In this document: in pieces, positions 32,787 through 46,700 of the stretch
How positions within the stretch are numbered: position 1 is the first letter of the stretch
Layout of the letters: each line of letters opens with the position of its first letter
DNA from: Setaria digitata
Taxonomy: Eukaryota; Nematoda; Chromadorea; Rhabditida; Setariidae
Direction: 5' to 3'
Length of the DNA stretch: 64,000 nt
NCBI GenBank assembly: GCA_003640385.1
Contig: RCAB01000001.1
Span: forward strand, 496,001-560,000
The notes under the pieces: generated by a model
Seen by the model: only the letters and a program-made list of their open reading frames with translations
What the model was told of the DNA's origin: nothing
Database searches by the model: none
Translations under genes and position numbers: made by a program

Positions 32787-35566
32787 ACTCGTTCCAGGTA
32801 AACACTTTGTCTACTGTTATGGTGAAGAAAAGAAGTTGAGTGAGGTTTGAGAACAGAATTTTTGCGTGCAGGGCAGGCAACCTATTGCGAGACAGATGAG
32901 ATGTTGAAGGAGTGAAATGCAAACAAGCAATTGCAAACTAGAACTGATACGACTCTCGTTCCTGTAGGCACGCCGTTTGCAAGACGCGTGATGACACGTG
33001 CTGCATATTATGTTTCACTTACGCCACTCTGGCTACAGCAGATGCAAGATGGCAGGAAAAAGCAATTTGTCAGTGGAATGAAAATGTGTAGTTCAAGGTA
33101 CCGATGAATCATGTTGGCCGAAGGATGCGGCAGTGTCTGATTCTGAACTCCCGGACGATCGAATGTCGATGATGGCACAGTTGAGGCAGGAGACACCAGT
33201 GATAGAACGTGATGAATCGAACTGCTGAGGAGGAGAGTGGAGTGTTGGAGGACCGCGGAAGGGCGGGGGAGGGTGTGAGACGGTAACTGACGTCAAACGG
33301 CACGGCATTGCATACAACTATTACTTATAAATAATTTGAAATGAATCGATAGGAAGTGCACTCTTCCACTGATTTTATTGACCGATTGTTCACTGAGCAA
33401 ACATCAGTTCAAAATCACTGCACTTCCAGAATGCGAAAAGGCATGCATGCATGCTGCAGTGTAGCAGGTTGAAGTAAGAGGTTGCTGCCGAATTGTTGCC
33501 AGCAGTGGGGGACTAGCCTCTCTGCACAACTGGTCATTAACTTAATTAGTGAATTTATTGACATAAACATGCAACATTACTGACACTGGAACACAGCTAT
33601 AGCAAATGTCTTTAGATGAAAAATTTGTAATTGCAATTTGCTCGATTCACAATAAACGATCCTGGATATACTGGAAGTTGACATTTGAACTCTCGAGGTC
33701 AGATGAATGTCCTCTCGTCGGCAGCAGAGTCGTATCCCACAAAATGTCAGCAATTACCCAGGAGCGAAATGCAGCAAGTACCTAATTCAGTGCAACACAG
33801 GGAAAGTCCACCTTTCTGCTGCTTGTTGTTCCCTTCTCGATCTGTTTTTCTCGAGCCTGAAAATGCTACTGTTCATTGGAATTGTTCAGCGAAGAGGACA
33901 CTTCCATATCCATTCAGTGTAACTCTAATTCTACTCACATCTAACACCCAAAAAATTCTTGGATGTTCCAGAGCCCAACTTCTGATTTGTTTCCTCAAAT
34001 AAGCCTTGCAACTAATCCCATTATGAGCTCGAATACTTCATAATAAATAAATCATAATAAACATCCCTTACCTTCATCAGCCTTTGTTGTGTTATCACCG
34101 ACTGATAAACTTCTCGGTAACGGTTGCTCACCAATTATTGTTGCTGTTGAGATGGCTGATGGCTTTAACTGCGTGTTTATAAACAATTTGAAATATTTTT
34201 ACGCAAATGAAGCAGCAGTGTTTTTGTTCTTCCACATTAATGAGTGGATAGTTGCAGTGAATGTTAATTAGCGATCTAACGGTAACGCAGTAGCTCATCA
34301 CTCTCATGTCTAATTTCTCATCTTCATATGAGTTAAAAGTGGAAGAGTTAATTTATATTTTGCTACAACGTTTAGGTATCTCAGCAATATCAGTTGTCAA
34401 GTGGTTATCTTCAGGTCATTTCTTCATGACAAGATCTTTTTTAACTATAAGAAGCCAAGAAATGTCTCAAAACGAACATTATCTTCAAATTTGATTTGTT
34501 CTTCTGCGACAACTGACCTTTCCATTTCATTTGTTGTTGATGTGATCTTCACAACCCCTGCCATTCGATGATTCTCACCTTCAACTGAATAAATTTCAAT
34601 ACCAAATTGACTAAAACGAGTGATGATGGAGATGAACGACTGAGGAAAAATGATATCATGTCTGAAGACAATACTCATCAAGAAGATAACTTCAAATCAA
34701 CTTTGTTTCATCATGTATTTCACTTAGTAATCGATCCTATGGGCTCTTTTACTGTTTTTTTTTTTTTTGAAAGAAAAATCCTGTACCTAAAAATCTGCAA
34801 AATCATCATTCTGTTTATAAAATTAAAGTAGAAGCACAGCAGAAACATTCATGAAAGTTGAAGCATTCTGAACGATCGCTGAAACTTTGTGGTTGAAGTC
34901 AGTACGAAAGAAAAGAATTTTTCTAGACTCGCCCGAAATTTAAACTGGATTAAAGCACAAATAAGAAAGAACCGAAAATTCTCACTAAAAGAAGAAATTT
35001 GTAAGTTTTGTAAGTAAGTAAATTTGTAAGTAAAATTTATAAGCCTTTGACAAGATAAGTTATAGGCATAAGTTTGAAGCTGTGATATTTTAAAAGACAA
35101 ATTTCTAGAAGAAACAGCAGTGAAATAAATTATGCGCGGAAAGAAAAGAACTATTTCTTTTTTTAGTGGAAACAGTGCTACTAAAACAATAGATAACAGG
35201 AAGTATGTGAAATTTTTCGTTTATGCGTTAGAAATTTATTAATTAGTTTAATTAGTTAGCAATTCACTGAATATCGCAAATGATAACGATTGCAGCAAGA
35301 ATGTGTTTAGCTGAAAATCTTTGAGTATTATCGACAGCTCTTCAGAAATGGTAGATTAAAATTGCAAAGGAAAAGAATCGACGAAGAAGGCTCGCTTGGC
35401 TGTTTACCAGAACTAAAGGAAAAATCAGTTCAGAAGATCAGTTGTTCTTGGAAGGATGGTAGAAGGAACAAATGAACAATGCGTTGATAATATCAGTAAC
35501 CTAGCCAAGATTTTCTCAATACCTAAGATAGATGGCAGCATTGAAACTTTGTGAAACTCTGGGAAA
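32787..35566. other. Intergenic region, tRNA to the H2B-like gene
   Basis: A G+C-richer patch at about 33.0-33.5 kb has overlapping open frames without motifs and a GCATGCATGCATGC tract. An orphan exon-like frame at 34445..34610 is listed separately. I see no other gene. Confidence 0.45.
34445..34610 (-). CDS. Orphan exon-like open frame, possible terminal exon
   Basis: After a TTTTAG acceptor this minus-strand frame reads FGIEIYSVEGENHRMAG and later KFEDNVRFETFLGFL before a stop. The codons favour A/T at the third position, as in the sure genes here. It would be entered with two bases of a codon already used. I found no upstream partner exon and do not recognise the product. It could be the 3' end of a small gene, a decayed exon or chance. 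Confidence 0.25.
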
Positions 35567-37433
35567 CTACAAAGGTGATTGATAGAAACGCTTGTAGTGA
35601 CATGATTTGCCAACAGTTGTCTCAGCTGCAATGCGATGAAATGTAATTCATATACACAAGCCAAAAAGTTTCAAAAGAAGTTAAAAGTTAAACGAAAATT
35701 TGTGCTAATAAAAAAATAAATGATAATAGAGTGGTGAATTATCAAATCTCTGATAAGATCTTCCTTAGTAAAGATCTCCCTGTTAAGTCGATTTTGAGAA
35801 ATATTATTACTGTCAAAGAATCAGGACTAGTGTTTTCTGATGAAATATCTTCAGGAAATGGTTCCTTCTACTGTTTATTTCAGTGACCGCCTGCTTCAAT
35901 TGGGCTAGTACCCTGACTAACTAACTCAAAGATTTTAGGTGGATGAAAGTGAAATGTGAGAAGTAATGAATAAACTGCTAGCATCGAACCATCACTTTTA
36001 TATTTTAAGAGCTAATTTTCCATATTTGAAATGAGTTAGCTCGAACTAAACGCCATTCATCAGGTTATTCCTTCTTAGGTACTGAGGCAACCTAATAATT
36101 TTGTTGCAAGATCCGATTCCGATATATTCTCTAATTATTTCAAATTAATTATGTCATGAAGCATATTCTTACTTGACAGCACAGATCTCTGACAACAACT
36201 GCATTTGTTTTTATGGGTAAGTACGCCATAACTACCATCGCCAAGTTCAATTAGTATAAACTCATGGCTCAATCGTAAGCCATTATTCAAAAGCCTAAAA
36301 GTTCACTTTCAAATAACTGTTGAAAATTATCAGTAACAAAATAAATGGTTATTACTCAATGAACAGAACTAATATCAAAATTAGGAAATTTTAAATTAAC
36401 AAAAATATAACAAATAAGCAAGATTGAATGAAATTAACAAACCGACATAACAAAGTTAGATTAACAAAATTAAATACTGTTGAGATTAAAAAATAACAAC
36501 AAATGACAAATAACGGATTTAAGAATTAATAAAATTAAATGGAATTTTCAAATAAAGATCTCAAGAGAAAATGAAGAAAAAAACTTGATCCGAGAAAATT
36601 AAATACAAAGATTTTTTGTTCAGTCTAGACTTTTGAAAAGTATGAAATATAATCAAACATAATTAGCAGACTCCCGTTTTACTTGGAAATGAATGTTTCT
36701 TGCATTGCGCTGTCTAAGACTTACCAATGGATGCCTTCTTCTTGGAGATCTAATTTGGTGTGTTTTCGAAGGGATCGACCGGGGAAAATGACCTTAATGA
36801 CGGCTTCGAGCTCATTTTCTGACATTTCCAAAAGAACTTTCTTCTTTGTTAACATTTTTGTAAAAATTTCTTGAGAAAAGTTTGATAAGTACACCAACTC
36901 GCGGCGTGATTTTGTTAAGCTAGTCGTTTTATCTGCAACGAGATATATGCTAATGAGCAGACCTGTCCTCCAAAAATTTTTCTCACCTTTTCTTCATGCA
37001 ATTACTTTTTTGAATTGCTTCAAAAAGGTGTGCAACAAGAAAATTAATAATATTTATTTTGTTTAATAGAGAAAATATTAAATAGTTTCTTCTTAAAGAA
37101 GTAAATGGCGCTGAATTAAATCATCGCTGAAGTCAAAACAAAGTCTTAAGACTGACACTGATTGGCCCAGAATTTTCTTTTTCAAATTCCATAAATTCCA
37201 AAATCCGAAACGGAAGCTAACTGTTCCTAAATATAGGCCTCAAATTGAAAGATATGAAGACAACTGAAGTTAATAAGCTACCACATCTTAGAATGAATCC
37301 ATTTCCAATATAGTGGGATTCTTGGAATTGCTTTCAACTTCCTTTGAATCCTACGTTTCTCTCCATCCCTTCTTAGGTTGCAGAAATTGGAACTAGTAAA
37401 ATTGATTGGTGCTAAACCTTTACGTTTTCTCAT
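35567..37433 (-). CDS. Divergent histone H2B-like protein
   Basis: The four exons are 37285..37433 (from the ATG), 36725..36919, 36173..36294 and 35567..35625. They sum to 525 nt, giving 174 residues. The start MRKRKGLAP is basic. From the DG of RRDGEKRRIQRK the product runs parallel to the H2B core without gaps for about 45 residues. YWKWIHSK faces H2B YKVLKQVHP, with the His in register, and SNFSQEIFTKM faces NSFVNDIFERI. Next, ENELEAVIKVIFPGRSLRKH faces REIQTAVRLLLPGELAKH, and QEEGIHW faces the VSEGTKAV segment. Five residues are missing around helix 2 and loop 2. The protein then continues about 60 residues past the H2B end, with a CSCC cluster. Canonical H2B genes lack introns; this one has three. 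The family call is inferred from motif order. Exon phases agree, but the donor GTGGTA and the acceptor GACTAG of intron 1 are weak. Confidence 0.5.
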
Positions 37434-37451
37434 GAAGCGACTAATTAAGTT

Positions 37452-37453
37452 CT
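37452..37453 (-). promoter_or_regulatory. Probable spliced-leader acceptor of the H2B-like gene
   Basis: CATTTCAG precedes the first ATG of the H2B-like gene by 18 bases with no visible upstream exon. This fits a trans-splice site, although the frame is open back to this AG, so a cis-spliced upstream exon is not excluded. Confidence 0.4.
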
Positions 37454-40400
37454 GAAATGAAATACTTAATATATTCCTTACTTTTTCAAGTTATTATTAA
37501 ATTTGTGCAGACCATTTGAAAAATCACTTCTGCCTATTTGCTTTCAGTAATTCAGTAATCTTCGCTCTTCAATAACTACGGCCCATTGAAACTATTTTTA
37601 GACTGAAATGTAAACATTATTATATGAAGCTTATCAGTGATAATCAATAATTACCTTAGTTTAAGGGAACTTATTTTCAATAATGCATAAAGTATTGATA
37701 AAGAGAGAGATTGAAAACATACTCTATTTGGTGTAGTTACACAACTAGTGAATTGTGGCATCAATACCGGTTCTACTAATGATAGTAAATAACGGGATTG
37801 ACTCAGCTATTGTATAGACTGTGGAAAAGGAATAAGCCTTATTAACAGTACCTGTGGAAAGAGAATTAGGCTCCTATCGATCAGAGCATTTTCCTAACAG
37901 AATTGAAAAAAAAAAACGATGCATTAATTGAAATAGTGAAAAAATACCTCAGCATAAAAACAGCAACAAATTTGCAAACTAATAAGAGTCAGTAAAAAAA
38001 AATTTAACAAAATCTGGCCATTGCTGAAGTATTATTAACAAATGAGGCAAATTCAACAAAATTTTTTTTTTAATTTTATTAAATTTCATTGAATTTCAGG
38101 ATTCTCTAAAAATGTTTACCAACAGTGCGCTTTGAAGACTACTATCCATCATTGACAAGTTACAGTATTTTAAAATATATTTAAATAGTAACCTTTGCAA
38201 ATAAATGGTTGAATTACTAAACAAAAACTTTGGAAGTTGAAATGTCAATTTTGTGATTTTTCGACTCCTCTCACAACTTCTATCTCGGAACTATTGTCGT
38301 TAACAAACCATAAAATTCAACTGCAAAAGTTTAAATTTTCCGTCTCGTAATGCAGTGGATAACCAAAAATGTCTGTGTATGTCTGTTTTTTAACATATTC
38401 TTTCATCAGTTCAAGGAAGTTTCTGTGCTAAACAACAGTTGCCAAGAGGTCTGATGAATCTGGCCTTGTTGTCATGGCTGTGAACGACGCACAGCCATTA
38501 TATTACTCTCTTGGCCAACATTCTTCATTAATTCACTCGACCCGATCGTTGCTGTAAGTTTTAAATTTGAGGTGTTGGAACAAAAGTTCTCCAAAAATGT
38601 CATTTTCATGTTCCTCAGTTAATATTGGTTTGTTACAATCTCAAATCCACCAGCACTTCACACCGATTCTCTTCACTTAAAGATATTCATTGTCTTTCAC
38701 GGAACTTCCGAAAACTGAACTTCAAAATAGTGCAGTGTTTTAAAGAATTATCAATACACTGGTTTCATATCTATTTCCCTCTCTGTTTCAAATTAAGAAG
38801 TGGCAAACAAAGGTCACAGCAACACTTTGTCAAATATTATCACATTCACCCCATTCCTATACCGAATCATTAGCATAATCTGTTTTCCATTAGATTTCTG
38901 ACTCTACTAAACATTCTCCTCGCAGTTTCTTCCATTTGATTACGCATGAAATGATATTTGAACTTAAGAATCAATAAAAAGACGCTTTTTATTATTTCAC
39001 AGTTCACAATTCTTCGATTTATTTTCTTCTGTCGGCTTTAGTAATAAGACGAAATTTAATTAAATCGCATTTTTGAAATTAATATGTCCGCAAAGAATTT
39101 GCATTTTCAGCACGCAAAAATAGTAAACTGTTTGTGCATGCATAACAGTGCAGTTCTATTTCGAATGTTTCTTAAAACTTCTACCAATTTATCCCCATGG
39201 CTTATTTTCTCTCAGGGTATAAAATACTTCTTACCAGAGTTTTCCCTTAAACAATCATTACGCTGTATCGTTCAGTTTGTGACCAAGTTTACATTCCTTC
39301 GAAACTTTGCTGAAGCTTTTCAGCAATAAACAGTAAATTTTCCCCTGAAGTAGTCCCTGATGATGAATTCGAGTTTGTAATGGTCGATTCTTGAATAGTT
39401 ATGTGAACATTTGTATCAACTTACTCGTTGTAATTTCTTTTCAAAAGAATTTTTTGATTCAAATTACATCAATTTTCCACTTCTTATTCAAAATCTTAAC
39501 GAACAGAAATAAGGTTTCGGGAAGCTTTTTTTCTGGCTTTAATTAATTACACTGATTCGTTAATAATGTGATGCATAACTTTTTATGGCATTTGTCTAAT
39601 AAATTTTATTTTGTAAATCGTTGAGGAAGTGTCTGTCCATTATTTGTTCGATTTATTTACTGTTTGCTGTTTGTTTACTGAACTGATCCATGAAGTCTCT
39701 GGGAAGCGGTTACGATGCTTGAGGAGTTGTTTACATAAAGGTTAATTAAATGTCTGCTGCAAAAGTTTGATAACGACGGCGCCCATTCCTCTTCTTTTTT
39801 TGTTTATTCGACAAATCGATCTTTCCCCAATGAATCCATGTCAGTAATTCACTTCCACCTCCTCAGCTTTCCATTAATTGTCTTCTATGTTAATTAGTTC
39901 AAAAAAAAAATCACGCGGTAGGATACGAATTTATCGATCTTATCGATTGCTAGTGTTAATCATTAATATTCTTATGCTTATGATGTTCATTCAGATTACC
40001 ACAGCAATGTCCATGCGAGAAATCAATTTTGGCAGTTTTTAAAACTGTTTTGTGAGAAGTGATATACTGGGTACAGGAGTGTATACTCTTCGAAGTTAAA
40101 TTGAAAAGTTTGTTGTTAGGAAATTGTCTCATACGTCGACTGTTTCTGCCACTTGAAAGTGCAGAAACAGAAGTGATAAGAAGAATTAATTAACATATTT
40201 TGACACCTGCATGAAATGAGAGCAGTTGGGTGCGTTGCATAAATCTGCTGGACAATTTTTCTTTTAACAACCGGTTGTAACTTGATTGTAGCTAATTGTG
40301 CAAGCATTTTATAGTAATGAAGCAAGATGAGTGAACGAGAATGAAACTAATTTTTGGGAAGCTTTTAAAATAACAAAACCTTTCCAATGACTTAATTTTT

Positions 40401-43400
40401 TTCCATTCAAACTTTCTAACTTTAAAACTTTTCTGGACAAGAAAATTCAATTGAATGATTTAATCACCGTTTCTTTTTTTGTCGGTAAAATTTAATTGCT
40501 TTATTATAAAAATAGTTGTGTTGACTTCTCAACTGACATTTATCTTTGAAAATGTGAAATGTTGGAATAAACTTCCCTTTCACCTTATCAGTTATGACAA
40601 ACTTCTGACTATTTCACACTACCGCTACTTTTTAATTACACCAAATTAGGAATTCCTGTTGAGGTGCTTGACAAACAGTGGCCAGTTCCATTTGTTCCAG
40701 TGTGATGTATCAACTAAATTCGATATTTAATGTTATCTTTTATCAAAACATTCGCAAAATTTAGATATTCTTAATGGACTTTTTGTCTTACATCACTTGA
40801 TATTTACAGAACTTGAAGTAAGAAAGAGAATTCTGATGACCTATCTGTTCAGGGAACGGAGGTTAAAAAATCTTGAGCATAATCTTCAGCACAACAATCT
40901 TTGTCTCCTAACAATATTGAGTTTAAATTTCATCCTGTTTAAAATTTGAATTTCTCAATATTGCCACACTTGTGCCTCACCACTCCAACACCAGTCTGGT
41001 CTAAAATAGAGCTCGGATTCTGCGTCTCCTAAAGATTCTTACCTGAAACGTAAGGTAGCATGAAGTTATCCTTCTGTAGGTTTGTCTTCGCACAAAGACT
41101 TGTCTGCATACATTTTCATGAATATGTATGTACCGAGAGAGCTTGAAGAAAAGCAGTGCTAGCTGTTCGCTGCTGATAGCGGCGATAACGTTTTCAACCC
41201 TTCTGCACCTTTCCCACTTCACTCACTTCCATCTCTGTCCTTCTGCTGCAACGCCGAACACACGATCACGTCGGTATCGGTATGCGTGATCCTTAGTTCG
41301 CAACGTTCTCTCACATTTCTCCCTGGCCTGAGCAATCTTTGTTTCACGTAGCTTAGTAATCTTTCATTCAGTTTCTTATTCAACACTTCTTTTTCATCGA
41401 CTTAGCGTTTCTGATTCACGCGGAACAAAACCACTGATTCATGCTGTAGCGGACGTTAACATTTGTTTTACTTGTCAAGTTCGTTTTGAAAACTTCAAAC
41501 AAATATGGGATAGTCCATATAACTTTTATATTGCAAGAAAAAAATCCATAAATGTTTGTCTCTGTTTCAAAAAGCCTACACTTCAGGAGTTTTAATTTTC
41601 TTCTTCAGAAATTCATTTACATTCGAAGAGAATAAATCCCGTCGCAACTGAAACTTTGCGAATTAACCTTCTTCCCTTTTTCACGTTTTATAATAGTTAC
41701 TGCCCTTCTCAAATTTGACCTGTTGTAAACTCTGTGTTTCCATTTAGCCAATTATCACAGTTACTGTAAACGTAGTAATCCGCAAGTGATACTGCGAACA
41801 CATCCAGAAATCTGTCACTTTCTAATAAAACTTTATAATCCAGCGGTGCATACTGAGCTATTCTCCTCTCAACCGTTTCAAATAATAAAATTCCAGATTC
41901 TGTTTAAGCACTTCAAGTTGCTAATAGATGAAGCAAAAGTTTGCAGTGATTGACTGAGTGACACAAATACTTGCCCAGTTGAGGAACGAATCTACTGTCA
42001 TTCATTTCCAAAAGCGTATATGTCATGCATATCCAAGCTCAAGTGATGCAAACTGAGTTGTAAGAAGAAAAGAAGTTTTCAAGATGTTTTGAAAACTCTA
42101 GGAAAGGTTGCTGAGGGTGTTGATTTGAAAGAAGGCTAATGAGTTGCAGAATCAGTATGCATCTATCTGTTGGTGAAACCCCGAATAGACAGGGTCATTA
42201 CCACCATGGATTGATGGCATTTCTCGATGTAATGTTATCATCATCTATTTCAATGATTCACCGTTATAGGTCCTTTCTTCGATCTCATTTCACTTTCGAC
42301 ATCACAGACAAACTTTTCTTGAAAATGAGTATAGTCACTTGCTTGTTAGACAAAACTTTCATCTCGTTTTCATGTCTTTAAAAGAGAATTTCAAACTTCA
42401 ATTTCAAAATATTCAGATTTTGAATGGCGCTTCTTAAAGAAACATTCAGCTATAATTCCATTTTAGAGAGTCTTTTTGATTTGTTAACTATGTTAAGTTC
42501 CATTTATTGAACTTAAATTTTAGCTTGTTAGAGCAGATGCAAGACTGTACTGCTGCTATTAAAATGTCAATGTTTAATGTAACACAGCACAATACAACTG
42601 GCTTCCAACACATTCCAGTTATGCTGGCACTTTCTAATTGTTGTTGAGGTGTTGAAGCAGCCACTCATCAAACATTCTGGATAAAAATGTAAAGAATCTG
42701 AGGTGCGGAAGCCTTCGGTCAATCATTTCGTCCTTATCAGGCAAACTATGCCTTCAGATTTGCAGTTGTGCTGAAAAATACTAAGATATATTAAAATGTT
42801 AAAGTTTTCTCGAAATTTGAGAGCGAAGTAATCTTTAAAAGAAATGAACAAAATCAAGAGGCAATTATTCTAAATTGGTATTTTGTATGAGAGTTTCTTC
42901 CCCTTTCGTCCCCTTTCCTAAATTTTTATCTCCTCTCCTGCTTTTGTTTTTTAAATGAAAATGAATTTCGCTTCAACATCTCCTTTAAATAGGCTGTCCA
43001 AAAATTCACACTTCTTCCAAACACTTCTCATTCTCTTTGCATGATAAGTCTCTTCCCCTTCTCGAAATATAAAATAGTAAAAATAATCGGAAATCTCTAA
43101 AATTTCCATTAATCCATTCAGACGTTAGATGTGTCTTCCACATTTAAAAATTTGTTAGTTCAATTGGCAAAAAAGATGATAATAGCTTTGAGAAGTGTAC
43201 CAAAATCCTTTAAGGAGAAGGAAGATGGAGATTCTAAACTACCGCGGCACATGTCGGCTATCGTCAACTTTGACTGAAGTACTTGCAGTAGTCGGAAATC
43301 AAAAATTGTCATTGAACAGCTTTTTGTTGACAACTGATAATGGAAATTAACTGGAGGGTTTTCCATATTGAGGACGGTGCATTATCCTTAGGGTTTTAAA

Positions 43401-43747
43401 GTTTTAAGCTTTTTGCTTGAAATCAAGCATAGTCAAGAAGGCTTCCTTCATCTCGATGGTAATTAACAGAGATGGAAAAGTTACCACTTCTCGGTCATAG
43501 CAAGCATTTAGAGGAAGGAAATAGAGTAAATTTTGCTTCTTGTCTATATTATTCATCATCTGATTCACGTTATTCCACCAAGAATAATCTCTCGAAGCTG
43601 CCATCAGTAATCTGTACGTTGTATCATAATGAAAGTAGTTAATGACATCAGCAAAAGTTTTAGTGAAATTTAATTATGAAATATCTCTGCGAAAATTGGA
43701 AATATTAATTCAGCAAATGCTTTGTTTGAAGATTTTGATTGAAAGCA
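37454..43747. other. Intergenic region upstream of par-3
   Basis: Six kilobases between the divergently transcribed H2B-like gene and par-3. No supported exon or RNA gene; open frames (38625..38873, 39084..39329, 41001..41222, 42139..42381) have no family signature. Both genes' promoters should lie here. A short perfect hairpin is listed separately. Confidence 0.5.
38474..38498. repeat. Perfect 9-bp hairpin
   Basis: ATGGCTGTG and CACAGCCAT form a 9-bp stem around a 7-nt loop. Outer arms about 38434..38444 and 38509..38520 (TTGCCAAGAG / CTCTTGGCCAA) are also complementary with one mismatch or gap. The unpaired middle is asymmetric, so a microRNA precursor is unlikely. It may be a remnant of a small inverted-repeat element. 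Confidence 0.4.
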
Positions 43748-46700
43748 ATGAAAACAAAAGTGACAGTACATTTTGGTAGAATAGGAGTGGTGGTTCCATG
43801 CTATGACTACATGACGGTTAATGACCTCATTAAAGCTTCAATCTTGCGATACAAGAAAGCTACCGGACGAGTAAGTTTTCCTTTTATACTACTTAATTAC
43901 AGATGTTTTCGAAGAAAAGAGATTTTTCAGACTTACCATAATTTCCGAGAATTTTTGCAAATTAAATAAAGTGGATGTGAAGTTTGGTTTATAAATTGAA
44001 TCACTTCTGAATTTGTTAACTATATCCTTCATTATTGCTGACAGTGTACCTTGCTTGTGGTATACATGGTATACATACAATTGACCAGATTTGTAAACTT
44101 ATCACTTTTCACCGTTTACAAAAACTGATAGCAGCCTGTGCGATGTTGTATTAGCATCCATTTATTGCGAAACAAACACTGTGTCGACTTCAACATTTCA
44201 CAGTTTTGAAATCGTTCGCTTCTTCGTCCTCTCTTTCTCTTTCTGTTGCAGTCTGGAAAATGTATGAAATAATCGGAATTTCAGTCGATTCAAAATTCGT
44301 TTCCTTCGGAAGTTTATTGCAATTATAATTTAGTCTTCGTGCCTTATTCCGTTTCTGATCTGTAAGCATTACTAATCAGTGTTATCATGTTTCGTGTCAT
44401 TGTTTTAGAAAAGAGTTTGAAATTGTGATAATGGGATCGATTTTCCGTTCATAACTTTACAGCATGTACTCGAGTATTCCAAACAGGTCACGTAACTACC
44501 AGAAAACAAGTATTACTCTTCCTCAGTTTAATACCAAAGACTAAATTCTACAAGAGCAACAGTTTCAAGGGAGGCTTATTGCTACTTGCCTTTGGAAGAC
44601 CAAGCAATGCTGGTACTCTGCATCGGGAAGTATTTGTGATCATAATTATTGCAAGCTCATTAATTTCGGTGCTAGTCTATTTCAATTTCCTCCTCACTTC
44701 TATTGTCATGCAAATATGTGATATTAAGGTAGAAGTTGAGGGCTTTCGAAACAGTATGGGCTATTTTTTGTTTGCTTACATTTGAAGCAAGAAACAAGCC
44801 AAACCCATAAAAGCAATCAATCATCCGTCCACTTTTTGAAGTTCATGGAATTAGTTAGAATAAATAAGCTGTCACAGACATTCGCTGTTTATTTGGTTGA
44901 TAGAAAATGTGGAGGAAGAAGCTGGAACTTCTTCACATCTCGAACTGCGAACAGAGAGACTGGAGCTCCTTCACGACATCTCCACCTCGTTCCGTTCCGA
45001 GTAATTTACACACTGCAATACGTATGCGTGTGTGCATGTGCGTGTGTGCGTGTGCAGAGACGCAGGGACAGGTGTTGATATCCACGGCGTGGAGTGTCCC
45101 TGCCACTTGGTGTCGAGCATCACGTCCCAGGTGCTGCAAGGTGAGGCGATCGATTGATCGGAGTGCGCACTGTATTCGCGACCTACCTGTCGTTGTCGCT
45201 GATTATTCTCGATCCACCTGTCGCAGTGTGTTCTCGATCTACTGTCACTGTGCTTATGTAATTATTTCCACCGATTCTGCTTCGCGTTGTTTTGTTTTTC
45301 TTAAATTCAACACTTTCCCCTCACTGAGTCTGTCGCATTCATCTTTCGTCCACCTTGTCTCCATGGTTGTCTCTCTCTCGAACCACCGCTCTCTCACCCG
45401 AGACTTACCGAGGGCTTACTGGAATGTCTCATTTGTCGCTTCTCTGTCCTCCACCTTACCTTACCTTAACTATTAATTCAACAAAACCTATCCGAGGATC
45501 AGATGACCTCTGTCTCTCGCTCGCATTAATTTTTTCAGTTTTTGGTCCAACAAGAAATAAAGTAGAAAAGGAAGAGTCTTTCTCATGAAGACAAAAGTTG
45601 CAGGAAGTGCTAGGGACGTAATAGTGCGCAATTCGTTTTTCAGCAAGTTAAAATGGGTGACCTCAATTTATGGTTAAGTCAAGCTTGAAATCATTGTGAT
45701 AAGCCCTGACTAGGAAGGCATAGGAAGTTTTAAATCACTCGTGAAGATGAAGGTATCACTTAGGAAGTTATTTCACCAGGTGATATCTTCACGGTTGACT
45801 TGAATTTGTAACACTTGTTCATCTTTCATTTTTGACCAAAGCTTGTCCATCAGAAATTCACAGACTGAAATTAAACGGAAGAAACATTGGGGCTTTTGCT
45901 GTTGTTCAGAGAAAGTTTTAATGAGAGAGCAGAAGAGGTGTGTGATTATGTTTCTCAGTGATTTATGAAGTGACGTATGTCTCTTCTGGTGGCATTCCAT
46001 TCCTCTCAAGTTTGAACTCAATTCCGGCTAATGTTGTCAGAAATGGTGTTAATTAGCAGTGCTGCTGCATACTTAATGAGCAGTTTACAGTTCAGACGCA
46101 GACGCCATCTTCTGTATCAGTGTAACTATCATCATCATCATCATCAGAGTGAGAACTGCTATGGATACGATTACGAAAGGACTAATGATTTACATACCAT
46201 CCTTTTCTCTCCTCCTGTTACATTTCGAATGAAAAAGATCGATTTCGGAGAAGGGAACTGCCTTCCCTTATTGTAGATGGTGTTACCGTCATGTATCACA
46301 CGATGTCCATAACAACGGACACTGCTGCTATCAGTTCCACTGGCCCGGTACACTGTCAACAGGGTGCAAATTATGTGACAGTAAGTGAACTCAATTTGAA
46401 TTTGGACAAGTAAAGGTCAAATATTCGTTACACTGGTTGGCCAATCAGAGATACCTCATAAAGTGTGAGGCGAATATTTGATCTTTTCTTATCCTCCTTT
46501 TTCAGCTCTTTTTCATTACTAGTGTGCTAGAATTTATAGCCGCCAGAACACTATGTATTTGTTCATCGCGTTGAATGCATGCGAGATGGTGGCATTCTCG
46601 ACCCCGATGATCAGCTTTTTGACGTTTTTGATGAGAATAAAGACCAGGTTGGTGGGAATCATGAAGGATTTCTAACTTTTGATTTTACCGTGGAGCCTTC

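Noticed and set aside
32558..32922. Open frames on both strands reading through the second tRNA gene
   Set aside because: They translate the tRNA-Arg gene itself (the familiar 'WQDSNLQSSDPKS' artefact).
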